Assembly (NCBI GenBank): GCA_014799485.1
Contig: JAAVHY010000019.1
Span: 1 to 54,069, forward strand
DNA from: Clostridiales bacterium
Lineage (GTDB): Bacteria; Bacillota_A; Clostridia; Oscillospirales; Oscillospiraceae
Reading direction: 5' to 3'
Length of the DNA stretch: 54,069 nucleotides
Each line of letters opens with the position of its first letter. Position 1 is the first letter of the stretch. Below the pieces are notes generated by a model. It ran no database searches, was not told the origin of the DNA, and saw only the letters and a list, made by a program, of their open reading frames with translations. Of this stretch, positions 1 to 6,425 are shown one piece after another. Position numbers and translations under genes: made by a program.

Positions 1-168
1 GAGTGCTATTACCCCAAGTACACGGCGGAACAGCAGGAGTTTTATCTCCGCTTGGCGGAAAAGTACGGCCTGCATCGCACCGGCGGCAGCGATTTCCACG
101 GGGAAAAAGTGAAGCCGGACGTGGAGTTGGCGAAGCTGGATTTGGAATTGGACTGGCTGTTTCGCTAA
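1..168 (+). CDS. PHP-domain phosphoesterase, 3' end only
   Basis: The window opens inside a reading frame of 55 codons ending in TAA at 166-168. The peptide contains GLHRTGGSDFHGE, the typical C-terminal metal-binding stretch (GSDxH) of PHP-domain phosphoesterases of the TrpH/YciV type, which hydrolyse nucleotides or short RNA ends. The N-terminal metal ligands lie outside the window, so the exact subfamily cannot be stated. It sits 24 bases before a truncated XRE-type regulator, with which it may originally have been co-transcribed. Confidence 0.7.
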   Translation, partial: ECYYPKYTAEQQEFYLRLAEKYGLHRTGGSDFHGEKVKPDVELAKLDLELDWLFR

Positions 169-192
169 ACCAGGACACAGGAGGCGGTTTTG

Positions 193-252
193 ATGAGCAT
201 CGGACAGAATATCCGGGCTTTGCGCAAGCAGCGCGGGCCTATTCCTTATTGA
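193..252 (+). pseudogene. XRE-family regulator, truncated after 16 codons
   Basis: An ATG preceded by a weak AGGAGG-like stretch (179-184) opens a frame starting MSIGQNIRALRKQRG, the classic first helix of an XRE/Cro helix-turn-helix protein. After about 16 codons the similarity stops and a TGA follows at 250-252. The rest of the regulator is missing, so this looks like a gene cut by insertion or deletion near base 237. The junction marks the left edge of the accessory DNA that follows. Confidence 0.55.
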
Positions 253-448
253 GATGACACTCAGTTAATCTACCCCAACAAACGATAGGCTGCTAATTCC
301 CTTCAGGATGTGGTACTTCTCAGTTCCTGAAAGTATATGAGTTTGGGCCCCAAAAAAAGTTGCATCTGCACAGGCATCTGCATAGGATTTTTTAGACAGG
401 AGCATCCACATCTTGTGATTCAGACAACGGCACCCATGTATCTGCCAA

Positions 449-477
449 TTGACAATAGGGAAAGAAGCGATTATAAT
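449..477 (+). promoter_or_regulatory. Near-consensus promoter of the XRE-ImmA-PIN operon
   Basis: TTGACA at 449-454 and TATAAT at 472-477 are separated by exactly 17 bases, a perfect sigma-A promoter. It lies about 75 bases ahead of the XRE gene at 551 and nothing else is downstream, so it should drive the three-gene operon. The stretch 253-448 upstream holds no supported gene. Confidence 0.8.
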
Positions 478-550
478 AAAAATAGATTGGCATTGTCTCG
501 CAGGTGTGGTAAGCTTCCATTCCTCGCCAGTAAAATGAGGAGGAACAGCT

Positions 551-880
551 ATGCAAAATGCCCGAGTGCTTGGGAATTTTATCCAGAAGCTGGCCGAAGA
601 GAACCATCTGTCTGTCACGGATTTGAGCCATCTGCTCAGTTGTGAGGAACATCAGGTGAAGTCACTGCTGAAGGGCAGAAGTTTTGCGTCTTTTGAGCAG
701 ATTTCCAAATTGGCGGAACAGTTCAATGTTTCCGTGCAGCAGCTTCTGGAGGGAGACCTGGAGCATTACAACAGGACCGTCGCGCACTGTATGAATCAAT
801 TCCAAAAAGCGGAACATCGCGAAGAAATTCTGGATATTCTCGATGATTATCTGGATATCATCGATGCGGTAAGCGAATAA
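551..880 (+). CDS. XRE-type helix-turn-helix regulator (putative antitoxin)
   Basis: This 109-residue protein is preceded by a good Shine-Dalgarno (GAGGAG, 537-542). The first 65 residues fit a lambda-repressor-like helix-turn-helix (LGNFIQKLAEENHLSVTDLS, then KGRSFASFEQISKLAEQFNV). The acidic C-terminus (ILDILDDYLDIIDAV) may be a protein-binding helix. It is the first gene of an operon with an ImmA/IrrE metallopeptidase and a PIN-like protein. In such operons the XRE protein usually represses its own promoter and is the target of the peptidase. That role is inferred from context; the fold is read from sequence. Confidence 0.7.
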   Translation: MQNARVLGNFIQKLAEENHLSVTDLSHLLSCEEHQVKSLLKGRSFASFEQISKLAEQFNVSVQQLLEGDLEHYNRTVAHCMNQFQKAEHREEILDILDDYLDIIDAVSE

Positions 881-933
881 CTCATTAAGGCATATCTGTA
901 TTGGTATGCCTTATTTTTTAATGGAGGAACGCT

Positions 934-1779
934 ATGTCTGCTCAGGAGATGCCTTCTCTGCCCAAAGAAACCGGCGAAGTAATCCAGCGCCTGATTCAGC
1001 GCAAATTTGAAGTGGATGATCTGAATACGAGCTTCCCCAACCCGCTGCTTCGGGAGGACGTACTCGCGCTGCTGGACCGATACTGCACGGTGGTGTATTA
1101 CCCACTGGAGGGCGAAAAAAACAACGGGTTTCACGTCAAAATCCCGGATGTTTCTGGGGAAGAGCGTCATTTTGTATACATCAACACGGCGCAGACCATC
1201 GAAAAGCAGGCGTTTACCGCGGCTCATGAGCTGGGGCACATTTGGAAGGTTGACCAGCACGTCGCGGAGCAATGCGGCCTTTTGCTGGATGAGGAGCTGG
1301 GCGAGCGGATCATCAACCGCTTTACCGCAGAGCTTCTGATTCCAGAGGGGTGGTTCCGCCGGTTATATCTCCAGGAATACAGAAGGTGGCAGAGAAGCGA
1401 CGGAAAGATTATTGTCCGGGATATGTTTAAGGTCATTGTCGCGCTGATGGATCAATTTTTTGCACCCGCAAAGTCGATCATTTACCGTTGCTGGGAGCTT
1501 GAATATATTGGCGGACCGGGGTGTGAGCTTCTTTTGGGAGAAAACCCCAAACTGCCCAAGCGAATCATTGATTCGGTGATTCAGGAGATTATCCGCGATA
1601 ACGGTTATACCCAGTTCCAGACGCCGACCAACAAGCGGTCAATCAATGGGCTGGCGGAATTGCTGAACCGGGCGGAAGCGCAGGGCTGTGTATCGCAGGG
1701 TAAGATTGAGCACCTGCGGGCACTGTTTGACCTGCGGCCTCCCGTCACCGACGAGCAGATAGACGAGCTGTTAAACTAA
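934..1779 (+). CDS. ImmA/IrrE-family zinc metallopeptidase
   Basis: The 281-residue protein carries the zinc-binding motif HELGH at residues 98-102, inside TAAHELGHIWK, diagnostic of the ImmA/IrrE (COG2856) family. Such peptidases cleave XRE-type repressors in response to DNA damage or mobile-element signals. No helix-turn-helix is fused to it here; that function is in the preceding separate gene (53 bases upstream). The C-terminal half is helical without a recognised domain. A Shine-Dalgarno GGAGG lies 8-9 bases before the ATG. The PIN-like gene follows after 14 bases, so the three are probably co-expressed. Confidence 0.85.
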   Translation: MSAQEMPSLPKETGEVIQRLIQRKFEVDDLNTSFPNPLLREDVLALLDRYCTVVYYPLEGEKNNGFHVKIPDVSGEERHFVYINTAQTIEKQAFTAAHELGHIWKVDQHVAEQCGLLLDEELGERIINRFTAELLIPEGWFRRLYLQEYRRWQRSDGKIIVRDMFKVIVALMDQFFAPAKSIIYRCWELEYIGGPGCELLLGENPKLPKRIIDSVIQEIIRDNGYTQFQTPTNKRSINGLAELLNRAEAQGCVSQGKIEHLRALFDLRPPVTDEQIDELLN

Positions 1780-1793
1780 AAGGCGGGATCGCG

Positions 1794-2372
1794 GTGAAGA
1801 GAACATATACAGCTGCGGTGGATGCGGATTTTATTTTTCACGTTGCCGAGATAAAACGGCCGCCGGAGCGAGTTGCTGAAATTTTGGATCGGATCCTTGT
1901 CTCCCTGGATCTGTATGCCGTAGTCCATCCCCTGGTACACGATAAGGAGCTTGACCTCGGAAACGAGACCATTTCCAGGCTGTTTTCGGAAGATGTCATT
2001 CAAATCTTATCCTTTGACCGGGATATTTTTCAATCCAATCCCGCCAGGGAAGCATACTACCGTTTCCTGGTTTCTGAGCTGCACCGGCGTCTTACAGGTA
2101 CAGCCCTGCTAAATGGTGTAGATGTGGTCACCTACTGGAAACGTCAGTCAAGCCTTGGCGAGGTTCATTCCGTAGCCATGTGTCTGGTCTGTGGATTTGG
2201 GCTGTTTCTCTCTGATGACCGGGATTCTAAAGCACTGAAGCAGATCGCTGAACAGCAGTCACTGGGGCAGATCGACATTTACAACCGGCAGGATGTGCTC
2301 GACCGGTGCAATGACGCCTGCGGCCTCCCACGGGCAGACCGCAAAGCCTTTGCGCATCAGGTACTGGGTTAA
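1794..2372 (+). CDS. PIN-like nuclease (putative toxin of the XRE-ImmA operon)
   Basis: This 192-residue protein starts at GTG, 14 bases after the ImmA stop. The acidic residues expected of a PIN fold are present in order: VDADFIF at the N-terminus (Asp10/Asp12), Glu123 in SSLGEVHSVAM, and Asp141/Asp142/Asp144 in FLSDDRDSK. PIN domains are magnesium-dependent ribonucleases. PIN-like proteins next to XRE plus COG2856 peptidase genes have been predicted as toxin-antitoxin-like systems (compare DUF4411). The overall sequence is divergent and I do not recognise a named family, so function is inferred from acidic-residue pattern and operon position. Confidence 0.55.
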   Translation: MKRTYTAAVDADFIFHVAEIKRPPERVAEILDRILVSLDLYAVVHPLVHDKELDLGNETISRLFSEDVIQILSFDRDIFQSNPAREAYYRFLVSELHRRLTGTALLNGVDVVTYWKRQSSLGEVHSVAMCLVCGFGLFLSDDRDSKALKQIAEQQSLGQIDIYNRQDVLDRCNDACGLPRADRKAFAHQVLG

Positions 2373-2561
2373 ATTGTGACTCTCTCCGCACGGCGGTAAT
2401 ATTAACTGGTATTATCTTGAATCAGGTTGTAACGAGTATCAGGCTTTTTTAAGCTGTAACTCCGAAAAATCTGTACAGCTTGAGCATTTTGACCCAGCCA
2501 AAGTCGTTGCGGAGCAAGGCTTTCAGTGACGACGACTTCCTGCACGAATTTGTCCGCATTT

Positions 2562-2607
2562 CTTCACACGCAAGAGGTCACAGATTCGAGCTCTGTAGTC
2601 TCCACCA
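2562..2607 (+). repeat. Duplicated 3' end of tRNA-Val (attachment-site remnant)
   Basis: Forty-six bases match the 3' part of the tRNA-Val(CAC) gene at 35043-35118, from the anticodon loop to the CCA end, with one mismatch (C for T in the T-loop). No 5' half is present, so it is not a functional tRNA. Such a 3'-end duplicate is the usual footprint of a tyrosine-recombinase element at a tRNA gene. It lies in opposite orientation to the intact tRNA, so the two cannot simply be the direct-repeat ends of one insertion. The stretch 2373-2561 before it holds no gene I can support. Confidence 0.8.
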
Positions 2608-3045
2608 GAAAACGCCTGATTTCGCAAGAAATCAGGCGTTTTTGTTACTTTTTCGCTTAAAATCCGTATGGGTCAAAATCTGAGGCAGTTCAAGACCCAG
2701 ACCGTGACCCATACGCCGATAGGACGCAATGGAGCGGACAGCATGGGGAGGCTTTTTATGGGCGCCCACCCAGTATCATCCGTGAGGAATACTACGTTGT
2801 GCTGAAAGGGCGGGATACCCGGTAGGAGCTGGTGGTGCTGCGGAGTTTTTATATGGCAGACAGAAAAGATGTGGGAGAACAGATCGTGTCTGCGAGGGTG
2901 TTTTACTTGTTCTACCTTCGTCTTGTTCTATTACCCCACCATCTGGTGAAGGGGGAGCCCTCCAGCAGATGGTGTGTAAAGCACAATGAAGTAGACAAGA
3001 GCGGACGGGGGATTCCCATCTGCTCCTGTTTTTTATCGCATTGAG
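2602..3045 (+). repeat. Left copy of a ~440-bp inverted repeat
   Basis: This stretch, starting at the CCACCA of the tRNA fragment, closely resembles the reverse complement of 27410-27873, with scattered substitutions and small indels. Shared landmarks are a terminator-like hairpin (2609-2642), a stretch encoding MGQNL-QFKTQTVTHT, and a CCACCATCTGG block near 2936. Both copies end in another hairpin. The right copy holds a longer open frame than this one, which is interrupted by a TAG, suggesting a decayed protein gene. No known insertion-sequence gene is visible. Confidence 0.75.
2609..2643 (+). terminator. Intrinsic terminator after the tRNA-Val fragment
   Basis: A perfect 15-bp stem (AAAACGCCTGATTTC, GCAA loop) is followed by a T run. 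It sits directly after the tRNA CCA end, as a tRNA terminator would. The same hairpin recurs at 27834-27865. Confidence 0.75.
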
Positions 3046-3078
3046 CCATTCCAATACTCAGATGCCTGTGCCATCCCC

Positions 3079-3261
3079 CTAATCGCCCTCACAGGTTTCT
3101 GCCGGGTCAGAGCAGCAGCAGGTTGTTTTCCCTTTCTGTTCAGGTGCACCGCAACAGCGGGAACCATTCTCCGGCTCCTCCACGATCTCCATGTTGCAGC
3201 AGCCGCTGCCGCCCTTTTTGCCGCCAAACAAGCCGCCCAGGAATCCCTTTTTCTCACTCAT
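3079..3261 (-). CDS. Small Cys-rich protein of the arsenic-permease operon
   Basis: This 60-residue protein begins MSEKKGFLGGLFGGKKG and then contains three cysteine clusters (GCCNME, RCCGAP, TCCCS). I chose ATG 3261 because AAAGGA lies about 9 bases upstream; a TTG two codons earlier is possible. Similar small glycine/cysteine proteins accompany ArsR-linked permeases in Clostridia, and paired cysteines suggest thiolate metal(loid) binding, but no activity is established. It lies 69 bases downstream of the broken permease and may be translated only if transcription reads through. Confidence 0.6.
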   Translation of the reverse strand: MSEKKGFLGGLFGGKKGGSGCCNMEIVEEPENGSRCCGAPEQKGKTTCCCSDPAETCEGD

Positions 3262-3330
3262 AATCAAATTGTCCTTTCAAGAAGTTGTTGATATTGCCAC
3301 CCGCTTTATAAGCGGATAAAGCCGAGGTTA

Positions 3331-4012
3331 TTACATAACGAAGTTGAAAATATAGCCGGTGATCGTCGCCACCGCAAAGATGCACAGCACAAAGGTAATG
3401 ACCATCTTCTTTTTGAAGATTGAGCCGAGCAGCGATACCTCCGGGATGCTGGCTCCGGCCCCGCCCAAAATCAGCGCAATCATCACGCCAGGGGCCACCC
3501 CTTTTGAAATCAGGATACTGGCAATCGGGATCATTGTCTCTGTGCGGATATACATGGGGATGCCCACAACAGCCGCCAGCGGAACAGCCCACAGATTGCC
3601 TGCTCCAGCGAAGTTCGCCAACAGGTCGGTTGGGACAAACTCGTAAATGAAAGCACCGATACCAGCACCTAAAATCAGGTACAATACAACGCCTTTGAAC
3701 AGGCCAAAAGCGTCCTTGATGGAGATTTTGAACGCTTGGAGCTGCTTTTGCCAAAATGTTCCCTGCATATTCTCCCAGCACACAGCGTCCTGATGACCGC
3801 CTCTCACAGAAACATTCTTGATTTCCTTCTCATACCCGGCAGCGTCCAAAATCAATCCCATAACTACCGCAAACGCAAAAGTGAACACCGTGTAAACGAG
3901 AGTGGCTTTGATCCCGAAAAAAGCCAGCATGAGGGTGATAATGGCTGGGTTCAGAATGGGGGAAGTCAGCAGGAAAGAAACGGCTCCCGCAGATACACAT
4001 AGACGGTTCCTC
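3331..4012 (-). pseudogene. Permease (ArsP/DUF318-like), N-terminal third missing
   Basis: An open frame encodes the C-terminal two thirds of a multi-helix permease: LLTSPILNPAIITLMLAFFG, then YLILGAGIGAFIYEFVPTDL, then GGAGASIPEVSLLGSIF. This pattern belongs to the DUF318 permeases linked to arsR operons, some of which export organoarsenicals; family members run to about 300-360 residues. A good Shine-Dalgarno and ATG (4000) remain upstream but are out of frame with this segment. The likely history is an internal deletion that fused the translation start to the middle of the gene. A short product from Met at 3930 is conceivable but would lack several helices. Confidence 0.7.
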
Positions 4013-4021
4013 CTTAGTCAT

Positions 4022-4037
4022 ATCAAAATATTTTGAT
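4022..4037. promoter_or_regulatory. ArsR-type operator upstream of the permease
   Basis: The 16-bp palindrome ATCAAA-N4-TTTGAT lies about 20 bases before the orphan permease start. The same architecture occurs twice upstream of arsR (4401-4416 and 4460-4475), so it is very probably bound by the local ArsR. AT-rich inverted repeats of this type are the standard ArsR/SmtB binding site. Confidence 0.7.
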
Positions 4038-4052
4038 GTATTGTGCCGAAAG

Positions 4053-4079
4053 AAAAGCCACCCCCGGACGGTGGCTTTT
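4053..4079 (-). terminator. arsR terminator
   Basis: Inverted repeat GAAAAGCCAC / GTGGCTTTTC immediately after the arsR stop codon, ending in a T run on the minus strand. It separates arsR from the operator and promoter region of the permease. Confidence 0.7.
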
Positions 4080-4080
4080 C

Positions 4081-4386
4081 TCAACCGCAACAACGGTCTT
4101 GTTCTGTGCTGGGCGTTGTCAGGGACAACAGCAGCTCGGCAGCGGCTTTACTGCCCGTACTGCTCAGACTGTAATAGGTCCATTTCCCCTCTTGGCGGCT
4201 CACGATAATCCCCGATTCACACAAAATCTTCATGTGATAGGAAACGGCGGATTGAGCCATTCCCAACTGGTCCATCAAAACGCAAGCACACTTCTCGCCG
4301 CCCCGAAGGAGGGAGAGGATCGCCAGACGTTTTGGGTCACACAGAGCCTTAAAAACCTTGGCGTGTTCCTGGTGGACGTTATCCAT
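4081..4386 (-). CDS. arsR: ArsR/SmtB-family metalloregulator
   Basis: This 101-residue winged-helix repressor has the ArsR layout: FKALCDPKRLAILSLL (helix 1-2), the recognition region GMAQSAVSYHMKILCESGI, and a beta wing (SRQEGKWTYYSL). The motif EKCACVL around residue 32 resembles the ELCVC arsenite-binding loop but has a single residue between its cysteines, and a CC pair lies at the C-terminus (QDRCCG). It should repress in the absence of metalloid and release DNA when cysteines bind As(III). Two operator palindromes precede it and one precedes the permease, so it likely controls both transcripts and itself. Confidence 0.88.
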   Translation of the reverse strand: MDNVHQEHAKVFKALCDPKRLAILSLLRGGEKCACVLMDQLGMAQSAVSYHMKILCESGIIVSRQEGKWTYYSLSSTGSKAAAELLLSLTTPSTEQDRCCG

Positions 4387-4400
4387 TGTACTAACCTCAC

Positions 4401-4475
4401 ATCAAAATCATTTGATATGAATAGTATATGCGGCAAAGCGCGTTTTGTCAATATGCCAAATCAAATTTTTTTGAT
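4401..4475. promoter_or_regulatory. Two ArsR operators upstream of arsR
   Basis: Palindromes ATCAAA-N4-TTTGAT occur at 4401-4416 and 4460-4475, with centres 59 bases apart. The nearer one is about 15 bases before the arsR start. Together with the copy at 4022 they define one site type with three occurrences in under 460 bases, supporting autoregulation. Confidence 0.65.
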
Positions 4476-4552
4476 TTATTCAACTCGATTCAAGATGTTG
4501 CTCATGGCTCTGACCCATTTCCATTGTGACCGGATGAATTTCTCCTTCGGCA

Positions 4553-5962
4553 CTACGATCGTGCTATCTTCAGTGGAGCCAACTCTTGATAGGTTCGCAT
4601 AATGATGACCGCCGCAATCAAAAAGGTCAGGATATCCGATACGGGCATGGAGTAGAGCACACCGTCCAGCCCAAAAAACCGGGGCAGGAGCAGCGCAAAG
4701 CCCACGCCGAACACAACCTCACGAATCAGTGAGATGGCCGTGGATGCCGCTGCTTTCCCCAAGGATTGCAGAAAAATGAAGGTGCCCTTATTCACAGTGG
4801 CAAAAATCATCATGCAAAGATAAATGCGGAAGCTCTTAATGGCAAACTGTGTATAATAAACGCTCTCATTTGCCGCGCCAAACAAGTTGATAAGCTGCTG
4901 GGGGAACAGCTCCACGATCAGCAGGGCAACAGCGCCTACAATAGCTTCTACGCCTAACAGACGGGTAAACAGGCTTTTCACCCGGTCTTTCCTTTCCGCG
5001 CCGATGTTGTACCCGACAATGGGGATGCACCCCGCCGCTGTTCCGACCGCGATGGATATGACGATCTGGAAAAATTTCATCACGATACCAACGACCGCCA
5101 TCGGGATCTGCGCATACTGCACTTGTCCAAATACAGGGTCAAGCGCACCGTATTTCTGGATCATGTTGTTGATCGCGGCCATGGCCGCTACCAGCGAAAT
5201 CTGGGACAGGAAACTGGTGCCCCCTAACGCCAGATACTTTCCGGCCAGTTGACGGTGGATGCGGAAGCTCCCGGCCTCCAGCTTAACGGCTTTCATATGA
5301 CACAGATACCATATTGCCAATGCTGCCGTCAAAATCTGCCCCAGCACCGTGGCGACTGCCGCCCCCATCATGCCCCATTTGAACACAAAGATAAACACAG
5401 GGTCGAGGATGATATTGACCACCGCTCCCGCCAGGGTGGAAATCATGGCGAACTTCGGGCTTCCATCGGAGCGGATAATGGGGTTCATTGCCTGACCGAA
5501 CATATAGAAGGGTATACCCAGGCTGATCCAGAAGAAATATTCCCTGGAGTGGAAGAACGTCTCCTCATTGACCCGTCCGCCAAAGAGCGTCAAAATCTGC
5601 GCTTGAAAAATGAGATAGACAGCGGCAAGGATGATACTGCTGGCAATACACAGCAAAACCGCGCTTCCGATGCTTTTATGTGCGTCGTCTTTCCTCCCCG
5701 CACCCAGACAAATGCTGACAAAGGCACAGCAGCCGTCGCCGATCATGACCGAAACAGCCAGGGCCACCACCGTCATTGGGAACACCACCGTGTTGGCGGC
5801 GTTGCCATAGGAGCCGAGGTAACTGGCGTTGGCGATGAAAAGCTGGTCCACAATGTTGTAGAGCGCCGCCGCCAACAGCGAGATCACGCAGGGGACCGCG
5901 TATTTTTCCATCAGGCTTCCAATGGGCTGCTTTTCCAAAAAATAATTTGCTTTCTGCTCCAT
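4553..5962 (-). CDS. MATE-family multidrug efflux transporter
   Basis: This 469-residue protein has the twelve-helix MATE pattern: an N-terminal helix with VPCVISLLAAALYNIVDQLF, a repeat in the second half after residue 235, and GQAMNPIIRSDGSPKFAMIS, typical of the NorM/MepA/DinF families. MATE proteins export cationic drugs or metabolites using sodium or proton gradients. The start at 5962 has a strong GGAGGA Shine-Dalgarno. It is monocistronic. Its roughly 160-base leader contains two long hairpins with identical loops, so expression is probably controlled at the RNA level. Substrate cannot be told from sequence. Confidence 0.88.
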   Translation of the reverse strand: MEQKANYFLEKQPIGSLMEKYAVPCVISLLAAALYNIVDQLFIANASYLGSYGNAANTVVFPMTVVALAVSVMIGDGCCAFVSICLGAGRKDDAHKSIGSAVLLCIASSIILAAVYLIFQAQILTLFGGRVNEETFFHSREYFFWISLGIPFYMFGQAMNPIIRSDGSPKFAMISTLAGAVVNIILDPVFIFVFKWGMMGAAVATVLGQILTAALAIWYLCHMKAVKLEAGSFRIHRQLAGKYLALGGTSFLSQISLVAAMAAINNMIQKYGALDPVFGQVQYAQIPMAVVGIVMKFFQIVISIAVGTAAGCIPIVGYNIGAERKDRVKSLFTRLLGVEAIVGAVALLIVELFPQQLINLFGAANESVYYTQFAIKSFRIYLCMMIFATVNKGTFIFLQSLGKAAASTAISLIREVVFGVGFALLLPRFFGLDGVLYSMPVSDILTFLIAAVIIMRTYQELAPLKIARS

Positions 5963-6126
5963 AAAAGTTCCTCCTCACAAAAATAGTGCGTGGCCAAAGA
6001 AGCTGGATTTACGCCTCTTTGGCCACGCACTTTTTCACATGGGTATTCAGTTTGGGCAGATCATAGTCTGCTTACGAAAAAATAAACGTGCAGCAAAACT
6101 GGATTTACGCAGTTACGCTACACGTT
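5963..6126 (-). ncRNA. Structured leader of the MATE gene: two hairpins sharing a 12-base loop
   Basis: On the minus strand, hairpin A (6125 to 6086, 15-base arms with two non-Watson-Crick positions) begins at the predicted transcription start. Hairpin B (6031 to 5985) has a perfect 16-bp stem. Both carry GCGTAAATCCAG at the loop, an exact 12-mer repeat 96 bases apart. Hairpin B is followed by TATTTTTG and then by the gene's Shine-Dalgarno, so it could terminate transcription or mask translation. The layout resembles leaders read by ANTAR or other antitermination proteins, or a tandem riboswitch. I cannot match it to a known class. Confidence 0.6.
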
Positions 6127-6133
6127 ATTATTT

Positions 6134-6162
6134 AGTTTACTCGTTCTGTTTTAATTTGTCAA
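6134..6162 (-). promoter_or_regulatory. Promoter of the MATE transcript
   Basis: On the minus strand TTGACA (6162-6157) and TAAACT (6139-6134) are 17 bases apart. The predicted start near 6127 falls at the first base of hairpin A, so both hairpins would be in the 5' untranslated region. Confidence 0.65.
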
Positions 6163-6225
6163 AGGTAGTTTTTTACAAAAAGTACGATAAGACAAGTTTC
6201 ACTTTTATGTTGCTGAAAAGGAGAC

Positions 6226-6288
6226 GAGAAAAATGTGGAGGTGGATGTAGTCCGCAGCAGAAAATACACTGTCGCTGAGCGAGCACGG
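6226..6288 (+). pseudogene. Fragment of a tyrosine integrase gene
   Basis: Twenty-one codons read EKNVEVDVVRSRKYTVAERA, nearly the same as EKNVKVDVVRSGKYTVAEWV in the complete integrase at 23789-24955; the DNA is also clearly alike over this stretch. No start, no catalytic domain. It is a relic of a related integrase at the left border of the sugar island. The surrounding 6163-6325 holds no other gene. Confidence 0.6.
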
Positions 6289-6324
6289 CTCCAAGATAAT
6301 TTTGAAGAAGATTTTTATTACATC

Positions 6325-6353
6325 TTGACAAATGGAGAGAAAAATATTATGAT
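6325..6353 (+). promoter_or_regulatory. Promoter of the sugar ABC-transporter/GH65 operon
   Basis: TTGACA (6325-6330) and TATGAT (6348-6353) with 17-base spacing. The LacI-type operator starts 11 bases after the -10 box, so repressor binding would cover the transcription start. Confidence 0.75.
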
Positions 6354-6364
6354 GTTTTTTAGAA

Positions 6365-6378
6365 GTTGAACGCTAAAC
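6365..6378. promoter_or_regulatory. LacI-type operator 1
   Basis: GTTGAACGCTAAAC, a 14-bp imperfect palindrome with central CG typical of LacI-family sites. It fits the pattern GTTNARCGYTNAAC shared with 17852-17865 and 17974-17987. It lies at the start point of the importer operon promoter. Confidence 0.7.
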
Positions 6379-6425
6379 GAAAATGCTGCAATGGATTTTA
6401 TACTGAACTAACAAGGAGGCAAATT

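Noticed and set aside
2480..2683. 67-codon frame across the tRNA-Val fragment
   Set aside because: It reads through tRNA and terminator sequence and has no ribosome site.
3830..4000. Small Cys/His-rich protein from ATG 4000
   Set aside because: It is the out-of-frame product of the deletion-fused permease start; downstream residues are frame-shifted permease sequence.
5963..6126. Guanidine-II (mini-ykkC) or guanidine-III riboswitch upstream of the MATE gene
   Set aside because: Guanidine-II loops are ACGR tetraloops on short stems; the loop here is longer and different. No pseudoknot pattern of class III seen.
5963..6126. T-box leader
   Set aside because: No specifier loop or TGGNACCGCG-like T-box bulge sequence.
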